Source of the DNA: Chitinophagaceae bacterium
GTDB taxonomy: Bacteria; Bacteroidota; Bacteroidia; Chitinophagales; UBA10324
NCBI GenBank assembly: GCA_947474435.1
Contig: CANJII010000012.1
Coordinates: 26,451-90,450 of the forward strand
Length of the DNA: 64,000 nucleotides
Reading direction: 5' to 3'
Below, in pieces: positions 27,952-37,806 of the stretch. The position numbers were made by a program, and so were the translations under genes. The notes under the pieces were generated by a model. It was not told where the DNA came from. It searched no databases and saw nothing but the letters and a program-made list of their open reading frames with translations. Position 1 is the first letter of the stretch. Every line of letters begins with the position of its first letter.

Positions 27952-28029
27952 TGGCGCAAATATAAAAGAAGTTGACAGTTGAAAAGAAATACAGAATAAT
28001 AAAAATATTTGTCGGCCTACGAATTGAAA

Positions 28030-29013
28030 CTACCTCAGTAGTTCCTGCGCTTTTTCAATCTGTACTTCTTCACCCATCAGAATAAGTAGTTGACCAGTTT
28101 CAATTTTATAATTCGGTCCGGGATTTAAAATAAAATGAAGGTCGGCATTTTTTATCCCTAAAATAGAGGCGCCGGTTTTCTCCCATAGTTTTAATTCACT
28201 CAATACAAAATTTTTATCGCAGCGTATTTCTTTTATCACGAAATGCCCTTTCTCCTCCATCTGCATCCAGTCTAAAAATTCTTTTACATCCGGATTTAAA
28301 ACAAGGTTAGCCATGTGAACTCCACCAAGTTTGTCGGGCATAATTACATTGTTGGCTCCGGCATGTTTTAGTTTTCGTACTGACGAATCATTGGTGGCTC
28401 TGCTGATGATTAATAAATTTTTATTCAACTCCTTGGCCGATAAAACCACGAACACATTGGCTGCATCATCAGGTAAAGTGGTGATTAATGCTTTCGCATT
28501 TTTTATTCCGGCTTCCAGTAAAACTTCTTCGCGAGTAGCATCTGAATGCAAATGAAAAGGAATATCCATTTCTGATTCTTCAAATTGCTCTGTATCTTTT
28601 TCAATCACTACAAACGGAACATGGTTACGCAAAAGCATTTGCGCAGCAGCTCTTCCATTGCGACCGAAGCCGCAAATGATTACATGATTTTTTAATTCTT
28701 CTATCTGCTTTTTCATTTTATAGAGTTGATAATCTTTTCTGAATTCACCATCGAATAAATATCCCGACACTACCGATACCAAGTAGGCAATAACTGTAAA
28801 ATTAGCTGCAATTAAAAAAATAGTAAAAATTCTGCCTGCATCACTTAAAGGTTTTACTTCCATGAAACCAATTGTGCTTACAGTAATAATGGTCATGTAA
28901 ACAGATTCGAGCCAACTATAACTTTCAATAATTCTAAATCCGAATGAGCCGATTAAAATGACAATCATCATTCCAAGTAACGGACGATATAAATTTCTGA
29001 GTGGATTTTTCAA
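28030..29013 (-). CDS. Two-TM potassium channel-like protein with RCK (TrkA-N/TrkA-C) domains
   Basis: 327 residues. TM1 (~12-28), a pore helix, a filter region VSTIGFMEVKPLS, and TM2 are followed by an RCK domain (NHVIICGFGRNGRAAA) with acidic residue IEKD for NAD binding and a TrkA-C tail. The filter reads TIGFM instead of TVGYG, so the second glycine is Met at residue 51. It may be a ligand-gated cation channel with altered selectivity. Related Bacteroidota proteins with GFxEV filters are recalled but not checked. Confidence 0.85.
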   Translation of the reverse strand: MKNPLRNLYRPLLGMMIVILIGSFGFRIIESYSWLESVYMTIITVSTIGFMEVKPLSDAGRIFTIFLIAANFTVIAYLVSVVSGYLFDGEFRKDYQLYKMKKQIEELKNHVIICGFGRNGRAAAQMLLRNHVPFVVIEKDTEQFEESEMDIPFHLHSDATREEVLLEAGIKNAKALITTLPDDAANVFVVLSAKELNKNLLIISRATNDSSVRKLKHAGANNVIMPDKLGGVHMANLVLNPDVKEFLDWMQMEEKGHFVIKEIRCDKNFVLSELKLWEKTGASILGIKNADLHFILNPGPNYKIETGQLLILMGEEVQIEKAQELLR

Positions 29014-29184
29014 TGGAACTATTTCGCCTGAAAAATAAAACTGTTATTCAATATCTGATATGATTTTATTCTGTACTTTGTTTGTGAATGGTGAATTCTA
29101 TCGTATTTGATTTATACGAAATGAATTCTATACTCCGAGTTAAAGCGTGTTCCTGATTACAATCAACCAGATGAAAGAAAAAAA

Positions 29185-29988
29185 TTAATGTTTATTTGTG
29201 TCATTCCCCTTTATATAATGGAAATAAAAATTATTTGGAGGTGTTTCTTTAAAAACTTCAACATAATTGCTTGATTCTTTCCCACACTTTTCAGGATATA
29301 TAGTTTCCACAATTTCACTTCTAGGAAAATTAGCAATTTGGTCAACATAAAATTTATTTTCCAAATTGAAATTGATTCCTTTACTTGTATAAGATATTAT
29401 ATTATAAAAGGTGTATGGAGAATTAGTTTTATCAAATGATAAAGATTTAATTTCTTTCTTACTAAATGGGTATTTTAATAAATCGCAGCTACTATAAAAA
29501 TTATTTACTACATTATATTCAGTAATATTTTTTGATGTTTTTGATGGGATAATCATCAAAGGACTTTCAGAATAGGAAGTTGCATAACTTGAAGTTGAAG
29601 TGCCACCAACTTTTAATGAACTATAATACCAATATGGATATGTATAAGATACCGATGAGCCTGAAGTTGATGTCTTTGTAATTGTTCTATTTTGAAAATA
29701 ATCATATGCAATGCCATTTAAAACAAAAAATGATTTATCAATATTAATTATTATTTCATTTTCTGATTTATTAAAAATGGTAAACCCAATATTTCCACCT
29801 TCACCCCATAAGTTATATACTATATTACAATTCTCATCTTCAAATGTTATTTTATTATCCAATAATTTACCATTCTCAGGAACTGTTTTATAAACTTGAT
29901 AATAGTTCTTAGTTGCTGCAGAGGCAATAAATAAAACCGCGAATATTATTACTGTAAGTGCCGAATAAATGTTTTTAATTGAATTCAT
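29185..29988 (-). CDS. Hypothetical secreted protein of an AT-rich island
   Basis: 267 residues. An N-terminal hydrophobic signal (YSALTVIIFAVLFIASAA) suggests export. The middle is Ser/Thr/Tyr-rich (KTSTSGSSVSYTYPYWYYSS). NIVYNLWGEGGNIGFTIFNKS looks like a beta-sandwich strand pair seen in unnamed Bacteroidota surface proteins. The gene is visibly more AT-rich than its neighbours and is overlapped for 14 nt by the membrane-protein gene upstream. Function unknown. Confidence 0.6.
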   Translation of the reverse strand: MNSIKNIYSALTVIIFAVLFIASAATKNYYQVYKTVPENGKLLDNKITFEDENCNIVYNLWGEGGNIGFTIFNKSENEIIINIDKSFFVLNGIAYDYFQNRTITKTSTSGSSVSYTYPYWYYSSLKVGGTSTSSYATSYSESPLMIIPSKTSKNITEYNVVNNFYSSCDLLKYPFSKKEIKSLSFDKTNSPYTFYNIISYTSKGINFNLENKFYVDQIANFPRSEIVETIYPEKCGKESSNYVEVFKETPPNNFYFHYIKGNDTNKH

Positions 29989-30409
29989 TTTTTTTAATTT
30001 TTGAAAGTGTGATTGAAAAATTGATTTTATTTTTAATTTTTAAAATTGAAATTATGGCTGCTAAGAAATATGCTATCATATCATAGAAATCAAAAGTCCC
30101 TTGAATAAAATTATATGCTTGCATTATTTCTGACAAGAATGTCAATAAAAGAACAAAAAATATCCATACAATTAAATAGGATGAAATTTTTTTCTCCCAA
30201 ATAATAATTATCGCAGATAAAAGCGCGTAAAGCCAAAGTCCATCTTGTAAATTATATTTTATCCAATCAGGTGGACTCGATTTAAGAATTGGTTCTATAT
30301 CAAAAAGAATAATTCCACGCCAAAAAACATAGATTATAATTCCAAAAAATAAAGGAGAAACAATGTGAAATAAAAATTTTAAAAATTTAATGTGTTTCAC
30401 TTTTTTCAT
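29975..30409 (-). CDS. Small membrane protein, VanZ-like
   Basis: 144 residues with four hydrophobic segments. FLSEIMQAYNFIQGTFDFYD resembles the VanZ-like core (SE..Q....G.FD..D). The gene is AT-rich and overlaps the next gene by 14 nt, so both are probably one transferred unit. VanZ-like proteins are linked to low-level glycopeptide resistance in some bacteria, but the assignment here is weak. Confidence 0.55.
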   Translation of the reverse strand: MKKVKHIKFLKFLFHIVSPLFFGIIIYVFWRGIILFDIEPILKSSPPDWIKYNLQDGLWLYALLSAIIIIWEKKISSYLIVWIFFVLLLTFLSEIMQAYNFIQGTFDFYDMIAYFLAAIISILKIKNKINFSITLSKIKKNEFN

Positions 30410-30438
30410 TCACAGTTATGCATTTAAAAACAGTTTTC

Positions 30439-31164
30439 TCACCACCCTTGAGCCAACACATCAGCAATGTGCATGACCTTGATATTGTAATTATTTTTTT
30501 TGATATAGCCGTCAATGTGCATTAAGCAACTGATATCAGTGCTCACAATATATTCTGCTCCGGTTGCAATGGCATTTTCTACTTTCTGGTCAGCCATTGC
30601 GGTGCTGATGTCGGCGTACTTCACGGCGAAAGTTCCACCGAAGCCACAACAGGTTTCGCAATCCTTCATCTCACGAATCTCCAAACCTTTTACATTCTCC
30701 AATAAAGTGCGTGGTGGAGTTTTGATTTTGCATTCACGCAAAGCACCACACGCATCATGATAAGTAATTGAGTGATTGAACTCAGCTCCGATATTTTTTA
30801 CTTTCAATATGTCAACTAAAAATTCAGTGAACTCAAAAGTGTTTTTCTGTAATTGTTTACAATCATTGTGCAAGGCACTGTTATCAAAAAGTTCGGAATA
30901 AAAATTACGAACGAACCCAACACAACTTCCGCTTGGCCCAACCACATAATTGTAATCGGTAAAATCGTGAATGAACTTCTCTCCCACTGCACGAGCCTCG
31001 CTCCAGAATCCGGCATTGAAAGCAGGTTGTCCGCAACAGGTTTGATTCGGGTTGTAGTGTACTTCGCAATCCAGTTTCTCCAACACTTTAATCATGTTGA
31101 AAGCAGTTTGCGGAAACAACTGATCAACAAAACAAGGAATAAATAAATTGACTTTGGTTGCCAT
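30439..31164 (-). CDS. CCG-domain (Fe-S)-binding protein, LutA/YkgE-like
   Basis: 241 residues with two cysteine-rich CCG domains: NQTCCGQPAFNAG in the first half and CETCCGFGGTFAVKY in the second, plus GPSGSCVGF and ITYHDACGALRE. This is the architecture of LutA, a subunit of the LutABC L-lactate oxidation complex. No lutB or lutC is adjacent, so the partners must be elsewhere. Confidence 0.88.
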   Translation of the reverse strand: MATKVNLFIPCFVDQLFPQTAFNMIKVLEKLDCEVHYNPNQTCCGQPAFNAGFWSEARAVGEKFIHDFTDYNYVVGPSGSCVGFVRNFYSELFDNSALHNDCKQLQKNTFEFTEFLVDILKVKNIGAEFNHSITYHDACGALRECKIKTPPRTLLENVKGLEIREMKDCETCCGFGGTFAVKYADISTAMADQKVENAIATGAEYIVSTDISCLMHIDGYIKKNNYNIKVMHIADVLAQGW

Positions 31165-31198
31165 AAGCGCGCGCTAAATTAACAGCGATAAGTAAATG

Positions 31199-32533
31199 TT
31201 ATGAATGAGTTTTCAATTCTTTTTTAACGCGGAACAATCCGAACAGCCCAATCAGAAAAAAAACAGAGAATGCAAGCAATGAATTCAGCATGCTTCCGGT
31301 GATTTCGTAAATGAGTCCGTAGGTGATGGTGCCAATGACGATTGCTAATTTTTCTGACACATCATAGAATGAAAAGAACGATGCGTGGTCTTCGGTTTCA
31401 GGAAGCAATTTGGAATAAGTGGAGCGCGAAAGCGATTGAGTTCCGCCCATTACCATTCCCACACAAAACGCAACGAGGTAAAAGAAATTTGATTTTGTTG
31501 ATTCATCAGTAGCTAAATATTTGAACGCAACAAATGAGAGCATACAAATCCCCACCCATATAATTATTGCAATCCGCAATGCGTGAATGTTTCCATACCG
31601 TTTTGATAAACCTGAAAATAAATACGCTCCTGCAATGGCTACTAATTGAATGATGAGTACTGTGAGAATTAATTGTGTGGTTTCCAAATGCAATTCATCA
31701 GTACCAAATAATGTGGCGATGTACATAACTGTCTGCAAAGCCATGCTGTAAAAGAAAAAAGCAAACAAGAAATAGCGCAATCGTTTTAGTTGCTGCAATT
31801 GATGCCACACTTTTTTCAATTCGTTGTATCCGCCCCAAATCGAATTAACAGCTCTTTCCCGTTTAATTAAATTCGTATTGTATCCTTTCTGGAAATTCCG
31901 TAATGCTGAAAAAGTTATTTGCGCGAACAATGCCCACCAGATTCCTACAGTAAGAAAAGTAAGTTGCGCAGGCAATGCTCCTTCTTCTAAACCAAATAAA
32001 GCTGGCTTCATAATCATTAGCAGATTTAGGATCAACAACAAAACACTTCCGATGTATCCGAGTGAAAATCCCAATGCACTTACTCTGTCTTGTCGGCTTG
32101 GTTCAACAATTTCCGGAAGAAACGCATTATAAAAAACAAGGCTGCCACAAAAACCAATGGCTGCTAATGAGAATGGAATTATTCCAAAATAAATATTACT
32201 GCCATCATAAAAATAAAGCGCCGCACAACTGAAGGCGCCGATGTAACAAAACCACTGCATGAAAAATAATTTGTTGCGCTTGTAATCGGCAATGGACGAT
32301 AACATGGGCGAAATAAACGCAATCACCAAAAAAGCAAACGACAATGAATAAGAATACAATGCCGAACGCATGTACACTCTGCCGAATGCATGCACTTCCA
32401 TTGGCGTTACACTATCATAATAAATCGGGAACACTGCTGAGGTAATGACCAACGAGTAAACCGAGTTTGCCCAATCGTACATGGCCCAACTGCGAATTAA
32501 TTTTTTATCGCCCCGCTGAAGTTGTTTTATCAT
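31199..32533 (-). CDS. UMF1-family MFS transporter (Atg22-like)
   Basis: 444 residues from the ATG at 32533, preferred because family members begin shortly before the SWAMYDWANSVYSL motif of TM1; the frame also has an ATG at 32575 that would add 14 residues. Twelve membrane segments are predicted. FYNAFLPEIVEPSRQDRVSALGFSLG and GGTQSLSRSTYSKLLPE are typical of bacterial UMF1. Substrate unknown; amino-acid efflux is the role of the fungal relative Atg22. Confidence 0.88.
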   Translation of the reverse strand: MIKQLQRGDKKLIRSWAMYDWANSVYSLVITSAVFPIYYDSVTPMEVHAFGRVYMRSALYSYSLSFAFLVIAFISPMLSSIADYKRNKLFFMQWFCYIGAFSCAALYFYDGSNIYFGIIPFSLAAIGFCGSLVFYNAFLPEIVEPSRQDRVSALGFSLGYIGSVLLLILNLLMIMKPALFGLEEGALPAQLTFLTVGIWWALFAQITFSALRNFQKGYNTNLIKRERAVNSIWGGYNELKKVWHQLQQLKRLRYFLFAFFFYSMALQTVMYIATLFGTDELHLETTQLILTVLIIQLVAIAGAYLFSGLSKRYGNIHALRIAIIIWVGICMLSFVAFKYLATDESTKSNFFYLVAFCVGMVMGGTQSLSRSTYSKLLPETEDHASFFSFYDVSEKLAIVIGTITYGLIYEITGSMLNSLLAFSVFFLIGLFGLFRVKKELKTHS

Positions 32534-32635
32534 GAACTGTTTTTTGATTGATGGCAAGGTAAAAACATTTGACAACCATCATTGTTCTGTTAACAATATG
32601 ATTTCAACAAAACCATTTCTCATTGGCAGCACCAT

Positions 32636-32643
32636 TAATTTTG
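32636..32643 (+). promoter_or_regulatory. Putative -7 box (TAATTTTG) of the small gene-ftsE pair
   Basis: The octamer fits TAnnTTTG and lies 19 nt before the ATG at 32663. No TTG is found at 19-nt spacing, so the call is tentative. Confidence 0.35.
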
Positions 32644-32662
32644 ACGCAGCAGAAATTGAAAC

Positions 32663-32869
32663 ATGTACATCATAAAAATAAAAGGCAAAGTGAAAATTCC
32701 GGACTATGTACAAATTCGCGACGATAAATTCACGCTGCTCGCTTACTTCCGCGCCGACCGACCGGAAAATGCTTTACTGAAATGTGGATTGGGTGAAAGT
32801 GAAGAAAAAATAAAAAAAATAATTGCTGAATTGCCTTACGGAAAAATTTTAAAACTTGAATTGGCATGA
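32663..32869 (+). CDS. Small conserved hypothetical protein upstream of ftsE
   Basis: 68 residues, beginning MYIIKIKGKVKIPDYVQIRD. It is compact and charged, with a beta-rich first half and LAYFRADRPENALLKCG in the middle. Its stop overlaps the ATG of the ABC ATPase by 4 nt, showing translational coupling. I recall similar short proteins next to ftsE in Bacteroidota; no function is known. Confidence 0.7.
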   Translation: MYIIKIKGKVKIPDYVQIRDDKFTLLAYFRADRPENALLKCGLGESEEKIKKIIAELPYGKILKLELA

Positions 32870-33561
32870 GTACTCCGATAATTGAATTGAACAATGCAGT
32901 GATTTACCAGGACGAAGCGCTCGTGCTGAATGATGTGAATCTCACAATCAACTCAAGTGAGTTTGTTTACTTAGTTGGAAAAACCGGAAGCGGAAAAAGT
33001 TCGTTACTGAAAGTATTGTATGGCGATTTGGATATTGCCGGTGGAAACGGAATGGTTTGCGGTTATGATTTACAAAAATTAGAAGCGAAGGAAATTCCGT
33101 TTCTCCGTCGCAAACTTGGAATTGTGTTTCAGGATTTTCAATTGCTGACCGACCGAAGTGTGAATGAAAATTTATTATTCGTTTTGCGTGCAACAGGCTG
33201 GACCGATAAAACAAAAATGCACGAGCGTGTAACTGAAGTATTGGGAATGGTTGGGCTGAGCACAAAAGATTTTAAAATGCCACACGAACTTTCAGGGGGA
33301 GAACAACAGCGTGTAGTTATTGCGCGTGCATTATTAAATCATCCCGAATTAATTCTTGCTGATGAACCAACCGGTAATCTGGATCATGCAACTTCTGATG
33401 ACATCATTCAGTTGTTACAAAAAATTTGTCGCGAAGCAGGAACTGCTGTATTGGTAGCTTCACACGATTTAATGGTGATTGGAAAATTTCCTTCGCGAAC
33501 TATACTATGCGAAGGCGGGCGCATTATGGAGCAGGCGAATCAAGCAACTGTATCAGCTTAA
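32866..33561 (+). CDS. ftsE: FtsE-like ABC transporter ATP-binding protein
   Basis: 231 residues. Walker A GKTGSGKSS, Q-loop VFQDFQLL, signature LSGGEQQR, Walker B LILADEPTGNLD and the H-loop SHDL are intact. The small size and DFQLLTDRSVNENL fit FtsE, which with FtsX controls peptidoglycan hydrolases at the septum. No ftsX follows; the next gene is convergent and overlaps by 38 nt. A LolD-type role cannot be excluded. Confidence 0.82.
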   Translation: MSTPIIELNNAVIYQDEALVLNDVNLTINSSEFVYLVGKTGSGKSSLLKVLYGDLDIAGGNGMVCGYDLQKLEAKEIPFLRRKLGIVFQDFQLLTDRSVNENLLFVLRATGWTDKTKMHERVTEVLGMVGLSTKDFKMPHELSGGEQQRVVIARALLNHPELILADEPTGNLDHATSDDIIQLLQKICREAGTAVLVASHDLMVIGKFPSRTILCEGGRIMEQANQATVSA

Positions 33562-34651
33562 GCGCGTTATTTCTATTGCTGAAATTTTCTTCCAGAATAT
33601 TTATTCTCCTTTCTGCTTCTTCCTGAGTGAAATCATTTTCCATCAGTTGATGAATTGTGTCAACCATTTCTTCTGATTTTTCCTTTACGATACACAAACC
33701 TTCCAAACCACTTTCTTCCACCATCGCTTTATTCACGAGTACATATCTTCCTCGAAACAATGCGTTGAGTAATTTCAGTTTGGTTCCGGTTTGCTGAAAA
33801 GTCGGCAATACATTTAACTGTGCATTCGCCAGCAATTCATTCAACTTAGCTTCAGCCGGATTTTCCACCAATTGAATGTGCGGATACGGAGCTATTAATT
33901 TTTTTATTGTTGGCGAAGGATTGGCTCCTGCAATGATGCATGGATAATTTATTTTACTAAAAACTTTACCCACCAACCATGCAACTGCCTGAATGTTTTC
34001 GCTCACCGATAAATTTCCGTGATATAAAATAAAATCGCCTCGACCAACTTTACTGATACAAATTTCATTCGGATGAAATGCCGGCAGATAAGTGACTTGA
34101 TTGTATTTTGCAGAAAGTGTTTTAAAATCGATGGAAGAAATCGGAAGAATGTGTGTGGCTTTCTTCAAAATCTTCTCGTAAAATTTCAGCTTCACCGATT
34201 CAGTATAAAAATAAAAACGGCGCAACATATTCTGTTCTGATTGACCGAGTCCACGATAATAATCTGCTTCAACATTGTGCATGCGCACTAACTTATTTCG
34301 CTTCTCTAAAGTTGGAGCATCCAAGTGATAGCAGGTATGCAGGCCTTCAAACAAAATTGGCGCATCCAGCTCTTCCAGATTTTTCAGTAACGATTTTGCT
34401 CGGCGTGTTTTTACAATATATGGCTTGAAACTGCTGAAATCACGAAAGCTGTGTTCGCGGTGATAATAATTTACACTTTCGCACAACAGGTTTAATTGCT
34501 CAGCCGGCTCACGACCATATTCATAACAATGTAAATGAATTTTTATTCCAGCTTCCTTCAGTGCTTTGATTTTATAATACACATCAATCACACCGCCATA
34601 ATCGGGTGGATACGGAACATTGAAGGAGATAATGTGGAGCTGGTTGGTCAA
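33524..34651 (-). CDS. Glycosyltransferase, GT4-like
   Basis: 375 residues with a two-domain GT-B pattern. IISFNVPYPPDYGGVIDVYYK at the N-terminus and the C-terminal donor domain with FILYHGNLSVSENIQAV and GTKLKLLNALFRGRYVLVN are characteristic. It overlaps the next upstream glycosyltransferase gene by 4 nt; the two may act in sequence on a surface glycan. Confidence 0.82.
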   Translation of the reverse strand: MTNQLHIISFNVPYPPDYGGVIDVYYKIKALKEAGIKIHLHCYEYGREPAEQLNLLCESVNYYHREHSFRDFSSFKPYIVKTRRAKSLLKNLEELDAPILFEGLHTCYHLDAPTLEKRNKLVRMHNVEADYYRGLGQSEQNMLRRFYFYTESVKLKFYEKILKKATHILPISSIDFKTLSAKYNQVTYLPAFHPNEICISKVGRGDFILYHGNLSVSENIQAVAWLVGKVFSKINYPCIIAGANPSPTIKKLIAPYPHIQLVENPAEAKLNELLANAQLNVLPTFQQTGTKLKLLNALFRGRYVLVNKAMVEESGLEGLCIVKEKSEEMVDTIHQLMENDFTQEEAERRINILEENFSNRNNALKLIQLLDSPAP

Positions 34652-35787
34652 TTAATTTCTTTAAACGCAGTTATCAATTTCTCTTTTTCTAAATCCCAAT
34701 TCCATTGTTCACGCGCTTGCAAACAGTTTTGTTTTAAGCGGTTGTAAAGTTGTTCATTATTTAACAGACTATTTAATGATTCTGCAATTTTTTCTGAATT
34801 CAAATCATCAATCAAAACTGCAACTTCAAATTCCTTATTCAGCTTTTCATATTCAGGAAAATTCATGTTGAGCGATGGAATTCCTGCTTCGGTGTAATCG
34901 AAAAATTTATTAGCAAGGGAGTGGTAATAATTTTTGCTTCGTGCTTCCAGTAAATTTATTCCGATGTATGATTGTGAGGTTAATAATTTCAAAAGTATCG
35001 GTAAAATAAAACCTCTGAACTCAACTTTATTTTCCAGATTTAATTTTTGCACAAGTAATCTTAATTCACTTGACAAATCACCTTCGCCTGCTAAAATCAA
35101 TTTTGAGTCCACTGATTTCATAGCTTGAATTAATGTTTCTAATCCTCTGCCTTCATTTAGTGTTCCTTGGTATAAAATAGTTTTTGAAATGGATTCAACA
35201 TTCGATTGGGATTGTGAGATGTCCGGCATGGATGGTTCAGGGAAATCTTCAGTCCATTCATCAGAAACCGGAAAATTTCTTACAACAAGAAATTCTTTTC
35301 CATAATTGGTTTTAAAATAATCTGCTAATCCATCTGAAACACAAATTCCTTTGGTGATTCTTTTCACTGCATATTTTTCAATTCGTTGCCAGAATTTCTG
35401 AATTGATTTTCTTCTTTCCACTTCAGGAGTTTCTGTAAATAGTTCGTGTGCATCATACACACACGGTTTTCCTTTCAGTTTAGAAATCCATATACAAGGC
35501 ATGATTGAATCCAAATCAATTCCACATACAATATCAAAACGATGAAAGAGCAGGAAAAAAAATAATCGAAGATTGTATTCAATATAAAAGAGTTTTCCTT
35601 TTTCGAAAAACAATTTCATTCGATGTTGATGGAAAGATTTTTTAATTAATGGTTTTGAATTTTTCTTTTCTCTTCCAACTAAAATTACTTCATATCCGCC
35701 TTGCTGCATCGAAGTACAAATACGAATCATCCGCTGATCGTAGTTCAAATCGTTGGTAACAGTAAAAATGATTCGTTTCAGTTCCAC
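34648..35787 (-). CDS. Glycosyltransferase, GT4-like
   Basis: 379 residues. The acceptor domain carries VCGIDLDSIMPCIW and CVYDAHELFTETPEV, and the donor domain has TILYQGTLNEGRGLETLI, KLILAGEG and a C-terminal FFDYTEAGIPSLNM region. It overlaps recQ by 10 nt upstream and the other glycosyltransferase by 4 nt downstream, so all three share a transcript. Confidence 0.85.
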   Translation of the reverse strand: MELKRIIFTVTNDLNYDQRMIRICTSMQQGGYEVILVGREKKNSKPLIKKSFHQHRMKLFFEKGKLFYIEYNLRLFFFLLFHRFDIVCGIDLDSIMPCIWISKLKGKPCVYDAHELFTETPEVERRKSIQKFWQRIEKYAVKRITKGICVSDGLADYFKTNYGKEFLVVRNFPVSDEWTEDFPEPSMPDISQSQSNVESISKTILYQGTLNEGRGLETLIQAMKSVDSKLILAGEGDLSSELRLLVQKLNLENKVEFRGFILPILLKLLTSQSYIGINLLEARSKNYYHSLANKFFDYTEAGIPSLNMNFPEYEKLNKEFEVAVLIDDLNSEKIAESLNSLLNNEQLYNRLKQNCLQAREQWNWDLEKEKLITAFKEIN

Positions 35788-37700
35788 TGCAATTGGTGGC
35801 TTTCGTTTTCAGTAATCATATTCTGGTCGATGAGCCAGCGCAAAGTATGCAACAATTTTTCTTCAGTAACTCCATGAACAGTCTGCACAAGTTGATTGTA
35901 TTCCAGTTGATTTTTGGTTAACGAACTTTTCAGTTGTTCAATTATGTATTCAAATTCTATGTCGCTAACTTCTAATTTATTTCTACGCAAGCACACATCA
36001 CAAATTCCGCAACGGCTGGTTTCTTCTTCATCAAAATAATTCAGCAAAGTTTCGTTCCGACAATGTGCATGGTCAGAAATGTAATACAACATCGCCTGCA
36101 ATCGGTTGTGATAACTTTCCTTTCGCTGATTTAACAATTCAGTATTGAATTGCAATTGCTCGCTCCGCATTCTTTCCTTCAGAAAAAACAATTGCGGATT
36201 TTCATTTCGCTCTTCGTACTGCAATAAATTATTCTGCTGAAACACACGAAGGTGCTTGATGATTTCAATGTAAGTTGTATTCAATGCCTTCGCCAGTTCT
36301 TCTTCACGCACCTGCGAAAAATAATCGAACACACCACCATACGAACGCATGATTGCCTTAATCAATGCTTCGTGTTCGGGATGCATTACTTCATAACGAT
36401 ACAATGATTCCTTATCAACAGTCATCATAATTCTTGATGGCAGGTATACCGAATCGGAAAAAGATAAATATCCTTCCTGCTCTAAAATTTTTAATGATTG
36501 CAAAGTTCGAATGGCAATGAACTGATAGGTTTTCAAAAAAACATTCAAATCAAAATTAAAACTTTCGCCCTGCCCTGCACCGTCAGCCAATTTGCAAAAA
36601 TTTCCAATGGCATTGTAAATATTTTTAACTTCTTCCAAATCTGGAAATTGATCAGCTTCTCTTTTATTCAACTCAGTTACATCGGCATTATTATAGAGAA
36701 TTACCGCAAACGATTTTTTTTCATCACGACCTGCTCGTCCTGCCTCTTGAAAATAACTTTCTAAATTATCAGGCACATCCCAATGCACCACCAACCGCAC
36801 ATCAGGTTTATCTATTCCCATTCCGAATGCATTGGTGCAAACAATTACGCGCACTTTATTCTGAATCCAATCTTCTTGCTTTTGTGATCGTTCGCCATGA
36901 GATAGGCCAGCGTGATATTCAGTGGCACTGACATTATTCTGTTGAAGAAACATTGCAACTTCCTTTGTTCTTCTTCGGTTTCGCACATACACAATTGCAG
37001 TTCCTTTTACTTTATCCAGCATCTTTAACAACCTGCCGAATTTATCTTCTTCAAATAAAACGGAGTACGATAAATTTTTTCGCTCGAAACTTCTGCGCAC
37101 AACATGCTGCTGCTTGAATTGCAGTTTCTGCATGATGTCACTGCAAACAATTTTTGTAGCAGAGGCAGTTAATGCGAGAACAGGAATATCATTTAACTCT
37201 TCTCGTACTTCGGCAATGCGCAGATATGGCGGACGAAAATCATAACCCCATTGTGAAATGCAATGCGCTTCATCAACAGCCAGTAAATTAATTTTCATTT
37301 TAGGTAATCGAGCACGAAAAATATCTGTGGTTAATCGTTCGGGTGAGAGGTATAAAAATTTGTAATGCCCTTCCACACATTTCTCCAATGTCAAATCCAC
37401 TTCGCGATAACTCATGCCGGAGTGAATGGCCACTGCGGAAATTTTTCGGGAGCGAAGATTATTCACCTGATCCTTCATCAATGCAATCAACGGAGAAATA
37501 ACCAAGCACATTCCCTCCATGTACATTGCGGGAATCTGAAAACAAATTGATTTGCCTCCGCCGGTTGGCATCAATGCCAATGTATCCTGCTTATTTAAAA
37601 CCGATTGAATCACCTCTTCCTGAAATGGCCGGAACTGATCGTAGCCCCAATATTTTTTCAGGAGTTCGTGCAATTCACTTGACTTTATTTCGGCATTCAT
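35778..37700 (-). CDS. recQ: ATP-dependent DNA helicase RecQ
   Basis: 640 residues. Helicase motifs are complete: LMPTGGGKSICFQIPA (I), DEAHCISQWGYDFRP (II and aromatic loop), LALTASAT (III), and GRAGRDEKK (VI). The RecQ zinc module (CRNETLLNYF...CGICDVC) and a winged-helix region follow. No clear HRDC domain is seen at the C-terminus. It unwinds recombination and repair intermediates in the 3'-5' direction. Confidence 0.95.
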   Translation of the reverse strand: MNAEIKSSELHELLKKYWGYDQFRPFQEEVIQSVLNKQDTLALMPTGGGKSICFQIPAMYMEGMCLVISPLIALMKDQVNNLRSRKISAVAIHSGMSYREVDLTLEKCVEGHYKFLYLSPERLTTDIFRARLPKMKINLLAVDEAHCISQWGYDFRPPYLRIAEVREELNDIPVLALTASATKIVCSDIMQKLQFKQQHVVRRSFERKNLSYSVLFEEDKFGRLLKMLDKVKGTAIVYVRNRRRTKEVAMFLQQNNVSATEYHAGLSHGERSQKQEDWIQNKVRVIVCTNAFGMGIDKPDVRLVVHWDVPDNLESYFQEAGRAGRDEKKSFAVILYNNADVTELNKREADQFPDLEEVKNIYNAIGNFCKLADGAGQGESFNFDLNVFLKTYQFIAIRTLQSLKILEQEGYLSFSDSVYLPSRIMMTVDKESLYRYEVMHPEHEALIKAIMRSYGGVFDYFSQVREEELAKALNTTYIEIIKHLRVFQQNNLLQYEERNENPQLFFLKERMRSEQLQFNTELLNQRKESYHNRLQAMLYYISDHAHCRNETLLNYFDEEETSRCGICDVCLRRNKLEVSDIEFEYIIEQLKSSLTKNQLEYNQLVQTVHGVTEEKLLHTLRWLIDQNMITENESHQLQWN

Positions 37701-37806
37701 GATTGCCTAAATGTAATAGTTAAATTTTTCTTAGCAGTTCGAAGCGTAGCGTAGATCCCGCACCAAAGGTCGGGATGGGTGTGTTTTATTGCTGCGAAAA
37801 AAATAT

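Noticed and set aside
27957..27964. TATATTTG box before pyrR
   Set aside because: It lies only 6 nt from the start codon and would give a leaderless message; no TTG partner is at the right distance.
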